Assembly: GCA_003241785.1 (NCBI GenBank)
Contig: QFPW01000006.1
Span: 269,167-333,166 of the forward strand
DNA length: 64,000 nucleotides
Direction of reading: 5' to 3'
Origin: Rhodovulum sulfidophilum
Lineage (GTDB): Bacteria; Pseudomonadota; Alphaproteobacteria; Rhodobacterales; Rhodobacteraceae
Both the position numbers and the translations under genes were made by a program. Under the pieces are notes generated by a model, which saw only the letters and a list, made by a program, of their open reading frames with translations, searched no databases and was not told the DNA's origin. Below, piece by piece: positions 25,334 through 34,017 of the stretch (the stretch's first letter is position 1; each line of letters starts with the position of its first letter).

Positions 25334-28300
25334 CTATTCGCCGGCGGCGCGCAGCTCCTCGGCGCCGCCCGCCGCGCCCGATTCCGCGAGCATCCGCGCG
25401 ACCAGCGCGCGGAGCGCGCCGGGGCGGACCGGTTTGCTCAGCAGATGGCAGCCGGCCGTGTGCGCGGCGGCGCGGATCGCCGGGTCGCGGTCGGCGGTGA
25501 TGATCGTCGCCGGGATGCCGTCGCCGAGCGGCCCGCGCAGCGCGGCCAGCGCCTCGAGCCCGGTGCGGCCATGGTCGAGATGATAATCCGACAGGATCAC
25601 GTCCGGCCGGCGTCCGCCGAGCGCCGCGAGCGCCTGGTCCGCCGTCGCCGCCGTCACCACGTCGCAGGACCAGCCGCCGAGCAGGTCGCGCATCGCATCG
25701 GCGATCGCCGGATCGTTCTCGAGGCAGAGCACCAGCGCGCCGCCGAAGTTGCGCGCGACCCGCCGGGGCGCCGGGGCCATCGCCGGGGCGGGTGCGCCGG
25801 CGAGCGGCACGCTGACCGAGAAGCAGCTGCCCTGGTCGAGGCGCGAGCGCACGTCGAGCCCGTGTCCGAGCAGCCCGGCCAGCCGCTCGACGATCGCGAG
25901 GCCGAGGCCAAGCCCCTCGCCGCCGCGCCCGCCGGCCGCGTCGAGCCGGTGGAACTCGACGAAGATGTCCTTGAACTTGTCCGCCGGGATGCCCGGCCCG
26001 CTGTCCCAGACCTCGATCAGGAGCTGGCAGCCGCGGCGGCGGCAGCCGATCAGCACCCGGCCGCTCTCGGTGTAGCGCACCGCGTTGGCGAGGAAGTTCT
26101 GCAGGATCCGGCGCAGCATCGCCGGGTCGCTGCGCACCGAGGCCGAGCTCCCGACCGCGTGAAAGCCGATGCCGTGCTGGGCGGCGAGCACGCCGAATTC
26201 GGCGCCGAGCGGCCCGAGGATGTCCGAGACGCGGAAATCGGCGATGACCGGCCGGGTCACGCCGCTGTCGAGCTTCGAGACCTCGAGCAGCTCGCCCAGC
26301 AGATGCTCGACCGAGCGCAGCGAGGCGTCGATCTGCGGGATCGCGGGATCGGTCACCCGCTCGGAGAGCGCGGAGAGGAAGAGATGCGCCGCCTGCAGCG
26401 GCTGCAGCAGGTCGTGGCCGGCGGCGGCGAGGAAACGGGTCTTGCCGACATTCGCCCGCTCGGCCTCGGCCTTCGCCGCCTGCAGCGCGCGGGTCCGCTC
26501 GGTGATCCGCTGCTCCAGCGTCTCATTCGCCTCGCGCAGCGCCGCGGCGGCGCGGTAGCGGTCGCTGACGTCGGTATAGACCGCGACGAAGCCGCCGCCG
26601 GGCAGCGGATTGGTCGCAATCTCGAGCACGGTGCCGTCGGGGCGGCGGCGCTCGTAGACGTCGGGGCGGCCGCGGCGGTCGGGGTCGAGCTGGCGGGCGA
26701 GCAGCGTGTCGAACTTCGGCTCGTCCTCGCCGTATTCGCGCCGCGCCTCGTTGTAGCGCACGATCCGGTCGAGCGGGGTCCCCACGACGAGCTGATCGGC
26801 CGGATAGTCGATGAGCTCGAGGAAGCGCCGGTTCCAGAGCGTGGCGCGGAAGCCCTCGTCGAAGACGCAGATCCCCTGCCGGATGTTCTGCAGCGTGTCG
26901 CGCAGGAGCTCGTGCCGGCTCATGATCGCGCGCGAGGCGTCGTCGATCAGCCCGCGCGCGTCCGCCGTCGAGAAGCGCTTGTTGGCGAGCAGGCTCGCGA
27001 CCACCACCCGCGCCGAGGCGGCGCCGATCGCTCCCGCGAGCAGCCGCTCGGTGATCTGCGCCGCCTCGGGGTCGGTGCGCGCGCGCAGCACGTCCTCGAC
27101 GTCGGCGAGCGGCCCCTGGCGCATCGCGGCGAGCGCGCCGAAGGTCTCGTCGGCCCGGGCCTGGCCGACGAAGCGCGCCGCGAGGTCGCGCAGATCGGCG
27201 AGCGAGGCGACCTTGCCCGAGGCCGCGGGCTCGGCCCGGGCGGGCAGCGTGACGACGAAACGCTCGGCCTGGGTCCGCTCGACGCGGTCGGGTCGCGACA
27301 GGAGCGAGACGACGACGAAGAGGAGCAGATTGGGCCCGAGGCTCCAGACCATGCCGTGGACCAGCGGATCGACCCGAAGCCCGAGCAGCGCCTGGGGATT
27401 GAGCGCCGCGATCCCGGCCGGGCCCGACACCAGCCAGTCGGCCGGCAGCCAGCCCGCGGCGGCGAAGGCCGGGATCACCACGGTATAGGCCCAGCCGAGG
27501 AAGCCGGCGCAGATCGCGGCGAAAGCGCCTTTCGCCGTGGCGCGGCGCCAGAACAGCCCGCCGAACAGCGCCGGGGCGAATTGCGCGACGGCGGCGAAGG
27601 ACATCATGCCGATCTTGGCGAGGGGGAACGCCGGTCCAATCAGCAGATAGCAGAGGTAGCCGAGCGCGATCGTGCCGACGACCGCGGCGCGGCGCGCGCG
27701 CAGCACGAGCGAGGCCGGATCGGCGTCCCAGCGCCGGCCGAGCAGGCGGGAACCGGCGAGCGCGGGCAGGATGACGTCGTTCGAGATCATGGTGCCGAGC
27801 GCCAGCGTCTCGACGATGATCATGCCGGTGGCGGCGGAGAAGCCGGCGAGGAAGGCTGCGAAGGCGAGCCAGGACCAGCCGAGTTCGAGCGGGATCGCGA
27901 AGAGGAAGCTGTCGGGCTGCGTCGCGCCGCCGGAGAAGAGGGCGAGGCCGATCACCGCGACCGGGGCGACGAAGATGTTGATCGCGACGAGGTAGACCGG
28001 GAAGGCCCAGGCGGCGACCCGGATGTCGTCGGGATGGGTGTTCTCGACGATCGCGACGTGGAACTGCCGCGGCAGGCAGAGGAAGGCGAGGGTCGAGAGC
28101 AGGCAGGTGGCCCAGAACGAGGCGTCGAACGGGTCGAAGGCGGGCAGCGCCGGGCGCGGCACCTCGGGCGGCGCCGCGCCGAGCGCGAAGAAGGTGATCG
28201 CGCCGCCGACCAGCAGCGCCGCGGCGAGCTTCACCAGCGATTCCGTCGAGATCGCGAGCATCATGCCGCGGTGATGCTCGTTCGCGGTGACGCCGCGCAC

Positions 28301-28822
28301 GCCGAAGAGCACGGCGAAGGCGGCGAGGGCGAGGGCCACGATGAGCGTGGTGCCCCCGGGGAAGGCGGTGCCCGCGCCGCCGCTGGTCAGCGCCTCGAAG
28401 CTGATGGTGATCGCCTTCAGCTGCAGCGCGAAATAGGGCATCAGCCCGATCACCGCCGAGAGCGTGATCAGCGCCGCGAGCGACCGGCTCTTGCCATAGC
28501 GCGCCGAGATGAAGTCGGAGATCGAGGTCAGGTTCTCGGCCCGGGCGATCCGCGCGATCCGGAGGATCAGCGGCCAGCCGAGGCCGACGAGCAGGATCGG
28601 CCCGATGTAGATCGCGAGGAAGTCGAGCCCGCTCGCCGTCGCCTCGCCGACCGCGCCGAAGAGGGTCCAGGAGCTGCAGTAGATCGCGAGCGCCAGCGGG
28701 TAGACGACGGGGGAGCGGCGCGGGCCCGCGGTGGCGGCGGCGCGCCGGTCCCCGGCCCAGGCGATCAGGAACAGGCTGAGCAGATAGCCGAGCGCCAGCG
28801 CCAGCACCGCCCAGTCGCGCAT
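25334..28822 (-). CDS. SLC5-type transporter-hybrid histidine kinase, CrbS-like
   Basis: A 1162-residue membrane sensor. Residues 1 to about 520 form a sodium/solute symporter domain with some 13 helices (YCSSWTLFGAVGEATASGLDFLAIYIGP, SISDFISARYGKSRS). A linker (STAC region, about 540-690) and a PAS domain (ILQNIRQGICVFDE-type, NRRFLELIDYP) follow, then a kinase with His in AAGHDLLQPLQAAHLFLSAL and ATP-site blocks NAVRYTESG and GLGLGLAIVERL, and a receiver domain (acceptor in DVILSDYHLDHG). This order is that of CrbS, where transport-like sensing feeds a phosphorelay. The partner is very likely the convergent LuxR-type regulator. GAGGGG precedes the ATG. Confidence 0.9.
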   Translation of the reverse strand: MRDWAVLALALGYLLSLFLIAWAGDRRAAATAGPRRSPVVYPLALAIYCSSWTLFGAVGEATASGLDFLAIYIGPILLVGLGWPLILRIARIARAENLTSISDFISARYGKSRSLAALITLSAVIGLMPYFALQLKAITISFEALTSGGAGTAFPGGTTLIVALALAAFAVLFGVRGVTANEHHRGMMLAISTESLVKLAAALLVGGAITFFALGAAPPEVPRPALPAFDPFDASFWATCLLSTLAFLCLPRQFHVAIVENTHPDDIRVAAWAFPVYLVAINIFVAPVAVIGLALFSGGATQPDSFLFAIPLELGWSWLAFAAFLAGFSAATGMIIVETLALGTMISNDVILPALAGSRLLGRRWDADPASLVLRARRAAVVGTIALGYLCYLLIGPAFPLAKIGMMSFAAVAQFAPALFGGLFWRRATAKGAFAAICAGFLGWAYTVVIPAFAAAGWLPADWLVSGPAGIAALNPQALLGLRVDPLVHGMVWSLGPNLLLFVVVSLLSRPDRVERTQAERFVVTLPARAEPAASGKVASLADLRDLAARFVGQARADETFGALAAMRQGPLADVEDVLRARTDPEAAQITERLLAGAIGAASARVVVASLLANKRFSTADARGLIDDASRAIMSRHELLRDTLQNIRQGICVFDEGFRATLWNRRFLELIDYPADQLVVGTPLDRIVRYNEARREYGEDEPKFDTLLARQLDPDRRGRPDVYERRRPDGTVLEIATNPLPGGGFVAVYTDVSDRYRAAAALREANETLEQRITERTRALQAAKAEAERANVGKTRFLAAAGHDLLQPLQAAHLFLSALSERVTDPAIPQIDASLRSVEHLLGELLEVSKLDSGVTRPVIADFRVSDILGPLGAEFGVLAAQHGIGFHAVGSSASVRSDPAMLRRILQNFLANAVRYTESGRVLIGCRRRGCQLLIEVWDSGPGIPADKFKDIFVEFHRLDAAGGRGGEGLGLGLAIVERLAGLLGHGLDVRSRLDQGSCFSVSVPLAGAPAPAMAPAPRRVARNFGGALVLCLENDPAIADAMRDLLGGWSCDVVTAATADQALAALGGRRPDVILSDYHLDHGRTGLEALAALRGPLGDGIPATIITADRDPAIRAAAHTAGCHLLSKPVRPGALRALVARMLAESGAAGGAEELRAAGE

Positions 28823-28928
28823 CCGTTCCCCTCCTTCTCTGGCGCTCTGCCGGCGCTTCTCCGCCGATCCTGCGCGGAACGCGCGGCGGTGTCCAGTTTA
28901 GAGGGGGCGCGGGGCGGGGAGGGCCGGT

Positions 28929-28966
28929 GTCGCCGCGAAGCCCGCTTTGGGCGGCTTCGCGGCGAC
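28929..28966. repeat. Long perfect hairpin in intergenic region
   Basis: Twelve-base arms (GTCGCCGCGAAG, 28929-28940, and CTTCGCGGCGAC, 28955-28966) flank a 14-base centre that can itself pair (CCGC with GCGG). It lies between the 5' end of the hybrid kinase gene and the 3' end of the hypothetical gene, both on the minus strand. No T run follows on either strand. It may end transcription of the hypothetical gene. Confidence 0.55.
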
Positions 28967-29058
28967 GGAGGGGCCTGGCGCGTCCGGATCCGGGCCCGCT
29001 GGCTCGGATCGCGCGCCGTCCGGGGGGAAGACGGCGGGGCGCGGCGGGCGGTGCCGGT

Positions 29059-29550
29059 TCAGCTGTGGGCGTCGTAGCCCAGCAGGCTGGAGATCTCGGC
29101 GGAGAGGGTCTCCGGGGTGCGGGGGCCGCCCATCGGCACGCCGTCGAGCTGGGCGAGCCGGGTCGCGAGGCTGGAGTTCAGCGGAGCGCGGAATCCGTTG
29201 CGCGGCGTGGCGAGCACGAAACGCCAGGCGCGCCCGACCAGGCGGATCTCGCCGATCAGGTGGAGGTGCCGGCCGGTCGCGGCGTCGACCACGTGGACCC
29301 GGCGATCGCCCTCGATCACCACGCGCTGCGCGGGCGTTTCCGGCGCGCCGGGCGGCTCGTCGCCGAGATCGAGCGGCAACCAGTCGTCGCCGCGCAGCGC
29401 CAGCTCGCGCTGGTAGCGGCGGGCCGAGCGCGGCCGGAACGGATCCGGTCCCCGGTCGGCGATCCAGGTCACCTCGGCGTCGGGCCCGGGAGGCGGGCTG
29501 CCGAACGCATCAGCACGCCGCGGGAGATCCCGCTTCGATATGATGTCCAC
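29059..29550 (-). CDS. Hypothetical protein
   Basis: A 163-residue soluble protein starting at GTG 29550, which has GAGGAGA 5 bases upstream; a longer frame to 29724 has no good site. The N-terminal third is Pro/Arg/Asp-rich. The remainder has alternating hydrophobic residues suggesting a small beta domain (QRVVIEGDRRVHVVDAATGRH, EIRLVGRAWRFVLATPR) and ends in helical ISSLLGYDAHS. I do not recognise it. It lies head-to-head with ada (about 220 bases between starts) and might be expressed from the same region. Confidence 0.6.
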   Translation of the reverse strand: MDIISKRDLPRRADAFGSPPPGPDAEVTWIADRGPDPFRPRSARRYQRELALRGDDWLPLDLGDEPPGAPETPAQRVVIEGDRRVHVVDAATGRHLHLIGEIRLVGRAWRFVLATPRNGFRAPLNSSLATRLAQLDGVPMGGPRTPETLSAEISSLLGYDAHS

Positions 29551-29772
29551 TTGCGTCTCCTCTCCCGACCCGTCTGATTCGCGGTGTCTGGGCCGGAAAC
29601 ATAACATTGTTTCGCGCGGGCAAAGCGCCGCGATTTTCATGCGCGCCTTCCCGCCAACGGCCCGCGCGGGACGGGCGCGGCCCGGATTTGAGAGCAAGCT
29701 TCGAAGCGCGGACGCGGCCACCATGCCCTAGATCCTCGGGCAGGGATGACGGATGATGGAAGGATGCCCAGG

Positions 29773-30846
29773 ATGGAACGGATCCTCGATGAAGCGGCGC
29801 CGGCCGGCGGGGCCGAGGCGGCGCGCTGGGACGCGGTGGTCGCGCGCGACGCGGCGGCCGACGGGCGCTTCGTCTACGCGGTGACCACGACGGGGGTCTA
29901 TTGCCGGCCCTCCTGCCCGTCGCGCCAGGCCAAGCGGGCCAATACCCGGTTCTTCGACGGGCCGGAAGCGGCCGAGGCGGCTGGGTTCCGGCCCTGCCTG
30001 CGCTGCCACCCGCGCGCCGCCTCGCTGGCCGAGGCGAACGCGGCGCTGGTCGCCGCCGCCTGCCGCCTGCTCGAGACGGCGGAGGAGCCGCCGACGCTCG
30101 AGGCGCTCGCGGCGCGGATCGGGCTCAGCCCGGCGCATTTCCACCGCCTGTTCAAGCGCGCGACCGGGCTCACGCCGCGGGCCTACGCCGCCGCCCGGCG
30201 GGCGGGGCGGCTGCGCGACGAGCTCGCGGGCGGCGGGAGCGTGACCTCCGCGCTCTACGCGGCGGGCTATGGTTCCGCCGGGCGGCTCTACGCCGAGAGC
30301 GACGCGATCCTGGGGATGACCCCGGGCGCCTATCGCGACGGCGGGCGGGACGTCGTCATCCGCTACGCGGTCGGGGCCTCCTCGCTCGGGCCGGTCCTCG
30401 TCGCGATGAGCGACCGGGGCGTCTGCGCGATCCTGATGGGGGAGGAGGCCGAGGCGCCGGCCGCGGCGCTGGCGCGCCGCTTCCCCAAGGCGCGGATCGC
30501 CGCCGGCGACGCGGATTTCGCCGCGCTGGTCGGCCGGGTCGTGGCGCTGGTCGAGGATCCGGCCGGCGGGTTCGACCTGCCGCTCGACCTGCGCGGCACC
30601 GCCTTCCAGCGCCGCGTCTGGCAGGCGCTGCGCGAGATTCCGGCCGGCGCCACGGCGAGCTACGCCGAGATCGCCGCCCGGATCGGCGCGCCCGGTTCCG
30701 CCCGCGCGGTGGCCGGGGCCTGCGCCGCCAACCCGGTCGCGATCGCGGTGCCCTGCCACCGCGTGCTGCGCGGCGACGGCGCGCTTTCGGGATATCGCTG
30801 GGGCGTGGAGCGCAAGCGCGCGCTTCTGGCGCGCGAGGGGCGCTGA
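29773..30846 (+). CDS. ada: Ada: methyl-DNA repair protein and AraC-type regulator
   Basis: A 357-residue bifunctional protein. The N-terminal zinc domain has its four cysteines (Cys44, Cys48, Cys74, Cys77; VYCRPSCPSR and FRPCLRCHP), of which the first accepts methyl groups from DNA phosphotriesters and turns on the regulator. An AraC-type helix-turn-helix follows (LAARIGLSPAHFHRLFKRATGLTPRAY). The C-terminal half is O6-methylguanine methyltransferase with the acceptor in PCHRVLRGDG. ATG 29773 has GGAAGG at a proper distance; in-frame ATG codons at 29746 and 29764 do not. No alkB or alkA gene is adjacent. Confidence 0.93.
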   Translation: MERILDEAAPAGGAEAARWDAVVARDAAADGRFVYAVTTTGVYCRPSCPSRQAKRANTRFFDGPEAAEAAGFRPCLRCHPRAASLAEANAALVAAACRLLETAEEPPTLEALAARIGLSPAHFHRLFKRATGLTPRAYAAARRAGRLRDELAGGGSVTSALYAAGYGSAGRLYAESDAILGMTPGAYRDGGRDVVIRYAVGASSLGPVLVAMSDRGVCAILMGEEAEAPAAALARRFPKARIAAGDADFAALVGRVVALVEDPAGGFDLPLDLRGTAFQRRVWQALREIPAGATASYAEIAARIGAPGSARAVAGACAANPVAIAVPCHRVLRGDGALSGYRWGVERKRALLAREGR

Positions 30847-30848
30847 GC

Positions 30849-30870
30849 GCCGGGGCCTACCGGCCCCGGC
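30849..30870. terminator. Bidirectional hairpin between ada and DUF2125 gene
   Basis: A 9-bp perfect stem (GCCGGGGCC with GGCCCCGGC) encloses TACC. It begins two bases after the ada stop and includes the stop codon of the convergent DUF2125 gene. No T run follows on either side. Confidence 0.55.
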
Positions 30871-31870
30871 CAAGCATCGGCGCCTGGCCGATCGGCACCG
30901 GGCCGAGCCGGGCCTGGCCGTTCTCGAAGTCGAGCGGGATCTTCAGGCTGTCGCCGCGGTTGCCCGAGAGGCTCGCGTAGAGCCCGATCCCGGCGCGGAT
31001 CGTCCCGGCCATGCCCTGGCTGATCGCGCCGGACTGCTCCGCCACGTCGAGCATGCCGCGCCAGTTGTTCGCCGAGAGGTCGAGCCGGCCCTCGGCGAAG
31101 CCCTCGGCGTCGACCCCGAGCGTTCCCGCGCCGGAGAGGTCGAGCGCGCCCCAGTTGAACCGCAGCTCGGAGATCTCCATCGACCGCAGCGCCGGCGGCT
31201 CGCCCTCGATCGCCGGGCGGTCCCAGGGCCGGTCGAAGGTCAGGCTCGCCGCGAGATGGCCGCCGTCGATCGCGGCGGGCAGGAGGCCGGTGCGCTCGAT
31301 GCCCGAAATCCAGGCCTCGGGCAGGGTCAGCGTCTTCGCGTTGAAATCGACGTCGTAGGTGAAGGGCGCCGCACCGGCCTCCGGGCTCTTGCGCACCGAG
31401 AGCAGCGCCTCGCCGAGCCCGGCCTGCCAGCCGGCCGCGCCCGTCGCCGCGACGTCGCGCAGCTCGACCGTCGAATGGTCGAGCCCGAGCCGGAGCGAGG
31501 GCTCGAACACCGCCGAGCCGACCATGCGGCTGCTCGTCAGGGTGATCGTGTCATAGGGCGTGGCGATGACCTGGTGGTCGGGCCAGACCGCGATCACGTG
31601 ATGCGGCTTCCAGGTCTGCGACAGGATCTGGAATTCGGGCGCGCTCCAGGACCAGCCCTCGGCGGGATTGGCGAGATCGAGGTTGGTCACGACCGCGTCG
31701 ACCCGGTTCGGGAAGCCCGTCGTGCGCACCTCGGCGTCGGCGACCCAGCCCGCCGCGCGGCGCTCCTCGAGCCAGCCCGCGAGCGCGCGCTCGCGCATCG
31801 AGGCGTTCCAGAACCAGAACCCGGACCAGCCGAGCGCCGCCAGAACGACGATTGCCAAGAGAACGCGCAT
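30857..31870 (-). CDS. DUF2125 protein
   Basis: A 337-residue protein with an N-terminal membrane anchor or signal (VLLAIVVLAALGWSGFWFW). The rest is predicted to be periplasmic and beta-rich. Landmarks of the alphaproteobacterial DUF2125 family include RTTGFPNRVDAVVTNLDLANP and QTWKPHHVIAVWPDHQ. The biochemical role is unknown; the shape resembles envelope proteins of the AsmA type. GGGGGGTAGGAC precedes the ATG. It is divergent from chaC with 61 bases between starts. Confidence 0.8.
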   Translation of the reverse strand: MRVLLAIVVLAALGWSGFWFWNASMRERALAGWLEERRAAGWVADAEVRTTGFPNRVDAVVTNLDLANPAEGWSWSAPEFQILSQTWKPHHVIAVWPDHQVIATPYDTITLTSSRMVGSAVFEPSLRLGLDHSTVELRDVAATGAAGWQAGLGEALLSVRKSPEAGAAPFTYDVDFNAKTLTLPEAWISGIERTGLLPAAIDGGHLAASLTFDRPWDRPAIEGEPPALRSMEISELRFNWGALDLSGAGTLGVDAEGFAEGRLDLSANNWRGMLDVAEQSGAISQGMAGTIRAGIGLYASLSGNRGDSLKIPLDFENGQARLGPVPIGQAPMLGRGR

Positions 31871-31931
31871 GTCCTACCCCCCCGAAACGGAACCTCGTGG
31901 ATAGCGCGTCGCGGCGCGTGGGAACAGTCAC

Positions 31932-32513
31932 ATGGCAGCGGAAGCGGATGCGGGGGACGGCGCGGGGAGCGCGGTCTGGATTTTCGGATACGGGTCGCTG
32001 ATCTGGAAGCCCGGCTTCGAATATGCCGAGCGCGCCCTGGCCGAGCTCGTCGGCTATCGCCGCGAATTCTGCATGACCTCGATCCACTATCGCGGCACGC
32101 CCGAGGCGCCGGGCCTCGTGCTCGCGCTCGACGCCGATCCGGCCGGGCGCTGCGCCGGGGTCGCCTACCGGCTGACCGAGGCGGGCGGCGCGGCGGCGCT
32201 CGCCTATGTGCGCGACCGCGAACTGGTCTCCTACGCCTATGACGAGCGGCTGCTGCCGCTCCGGCTCAAGGACGGGCGGCGGGTCGAGGCCTATGTCTAC
32301 GTGGTGAACCGCGACCACGCGCAATACCGGGGCGGGCTCACGCCCGAGGAGCAGGCCGAGGTGATCGCCCGCGCCGTCGGGCCGATGGGCACCAACGCGG
32401 AATACCTGACGAGCACGGTGGCGAGCCTCGCGGAGCTGGGGCTCGATGATCCCGAATTGGTCGCGCTCGCGGCCATGGTCGCGGCGCGGCTCCGCTCCGA
32501 GGGGCGGGGCTGA
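31932..32513 (+). CDS. chaC: Gamma-glutamylcyclotransferase ChaC (glutathione-specific)
   Basis: A 193-residue cytoplasmic enzyme that cleaves glutathione to 5-oxoproline and Cys-Gly. The family signature FGYGSLIWKPGF is at residues 18-29, and the catalytic Glu lies in VRDRELVSYAYDE. Length and the block AYVYVVNRDHAQYRG fit ChaC. The gene ends 14 bases before the convergent bpt gene. Confidence 0.9.
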   Translation: MAAEADAGDGAGSAVWIFGYGSLIWKPGFEYAERALAELVGYRREFCMTSIHYRGTPEAPGLVLALDADPAGRCAGVAYRLTEAGGAAALAYVRDRELVSYAYDERLLPLRLKDGRRVEAYVYVVNRDHAQYRGGLTPEEQAEVIARAVGPMGTNAEYLTSTVASLAELGLDDPELVALAAMVAARLRSEGRG

Positions 32514-32526
32514 CGGGACCGGCCCG

Positions 32527-33348
32527 CTACTTGGTGTTCGGCAGCTCGATCGCGGCGACCTGGTCGACGATCGTCGCGCGATCGCCGTGGCGGCGATTGA
32601 TCGTGGAGAGGTCGGCCTCCGGCAGCAGGCTCCACCGCCCGTCCGAGAAGATCTCGAGCGGCTGGTAGCGCGCCTTGTAGTCCATCTTCGCGCTGCCGGG
32701 CACCCAGTAGCCGAGATAGACGTAAGGCAGCCCGGCCTCCCGCGCGATCGCGATATGGTCGAGGATCACGAAGGCGCCGAGGCTGTCCGCCGTCAGGTCA
32801 GGGTCAAAGAAGGAATAGACCATCGACACGCCGTCGGTCAGGAGGTCGGTGAGGCAGACCGCGACCAGCTCGCGCCCCGGGCCGGTGGCGCGCGGGCGAT
32901 AGTATTCGATCACCCGGCTGCGGACCGGGGTCTCCTCGATCATCGCGGCGAATTCGTGCATGTCCATGTCGGCCATGCCGCCGGTCGCGTGGCGCGCGTC
33001 GAGATAGCGGCGGAACAGCGCGTATTGCGGCTCGGTCGCCCAGGGGCTGGTCACCACGCGCTCGAGATCGTCGTTCCGGCGCAGCACCCGCCGCTGCCCG
33101 CGGCTCGGCGCGAAGCCGTCGACGACGATCCGCGCGGAGAGGCAGGCCGAGCAGCCGGCGCAGGACGGCCGGTACAGCACGTTTTGCGAGCGGCGGAAGC
33201 CCTGGTGCGAGAGCACGTCGTTCAGATGCGACGCCCCCTCGCCCTGCAGGGCGGTGAAGAGTTTGCGTTCCACCCGGCCGGCGAGGTAGGGGCACGGCTG
33301 CGGGGCCGTGACGTAGAACTGATGCGATTGCGGCAGGCTGTGGCGCAT
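32527..33348 (-). CDS. bpt: Bpt-type leucyl/arginyl-tRNA-protein transferase
   Basis: A 273-residue enzyme adding leucine (or arginine) to the N-terminus of proteins with acidic starts, marking them for ClpAP degradation by the N-end rule. N-terminal CPYL and the CAGCSAC cysteine cluster, then FRRSQNVLYRPSC, LVAVCLTDLLTDGVSMVYSFFDPD and YLGYWVPGSAKMDYKARYQP are typical of Bpt/ATE. Length matches. It is a monocistronic gene convergent with chaC. Confidence 0.93.
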   Translation of the reverse strand: MRHSLPQSHQFYVTAPQPCPYLAGRVERKLFTALQGEGASHLNDVLSHQGFRRSQNVLYRPSCAGCSACLSARIVVDGFAPSRGQRRVLRRNDDLERVVTSPWATEPQYALFRRYLDARHATGGMADMDMHEFAAMIEETPVRSRVIEYYRPRATGPGRELVAVCLTDLLTDGVSMVYSFFDPDLTADSLGAFVILDHIAIAREAGLPYVYLGYWVPGSAKMDYKARYQPLEIFSDGRWSLLPEADLSTINRRHGDRATIVDQVAAIELPNTK

Positions 33349-33444
33349 GACAGGCCCCGAACTCGTCCCCCGGAAAGGGAAGGTAACAACAGGGCTCGGC
33401 GGCGGGCAACAGGATTCTGGCGCCCGCCGGGGGATGCTTTCAGG

Positions 33445-33924
33445 TCAGGCGACGGGACGGTTTATCGCGGTCGTGCGCAACACCATGTCGGGCACGCCCT
33501 GGCCGTATCGCGTTCCGAGCATCGCGACGCAGCTGACCAGCTGCGCGATGAAGAAGGCCATCGACAGCGTGTAGATCGCGACATGCGCGAGCGCGGTCAG
33601 GAAATCGAAGCGCGCGCCGTCGGCGCGGCGGAATTCGATGCCCATGATCCGCATGCCCCAGGTCGCCGAGCGGTCGGAGATCGTGCCGACGCGATAGGCG
33701 AAGCCGACCCCCGCGACGATGAGCGGGAAGATCGCGAAGCCGAGGCCGAGGGTGAAGAGCCCGAAGAGCACCGCGAGCGGCACGCCGACGCAAAGGATGA
33801 TCGCGACGTCGATCAGCCAGGCGGCGAAGCGCCGGCCGGGCACGCCGGAATAGAACTGCGGATCAAGCTCCGGGTCGGGCAGACCGGGCAGGGAGAAGCG
33901 GTAGCTTCCGGGTTCGGCGTACAT
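33445..33924 (-). CDS. RDD-family membrane protein
   Basis: A 159-residue protein with a short N-terminal tail and three or four membrane segments. The name-giving Arg-Asp-Asp region is represented by GRRFAAWLIDVAIIL, and the second conserved block is ATWGMRIMGIEFRRADG. RDD proteins are small inner-membrane proteins of unclear function, some linked to ion exchange. The ribosome site is weak. It lies between bpt and the phytase-like gene. Confidence 0.85.
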   Translation of the reverse strand: MYAEPGSYRFSLPGLPDPELDPQFYSGVPGRRFAAWLIDVAIILCVGVPLAVLFGLFTLGLGFAIFPLIVAGVGFAYRVGTISDRSATWGMRIMGIEFRRADGARFDFLTALAHVAIYTLSMAFFIAQLVSCVAMLGTRYGQGVPDMVLRTTAINRPVA

Positions 33925-34017
33925 GGCGTCGGATCTGTCCTCTCGATCGGCGGGCGGCGGGGCCGCGCCCGTCTGATCTGGGGACGCGGCCGCCGCCGCG
34001 CAAGAGCCGGGGCGGCT

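Noticed and set aside
25445..29077. 1210-codon plus-strand frame opposite the hybrid kinase
   Set aside because: Long antisense frames arise in GC-rich codons; the translation is charged, repetitive and without domains, while the minus strand encodes a complete CrbS-like protein.
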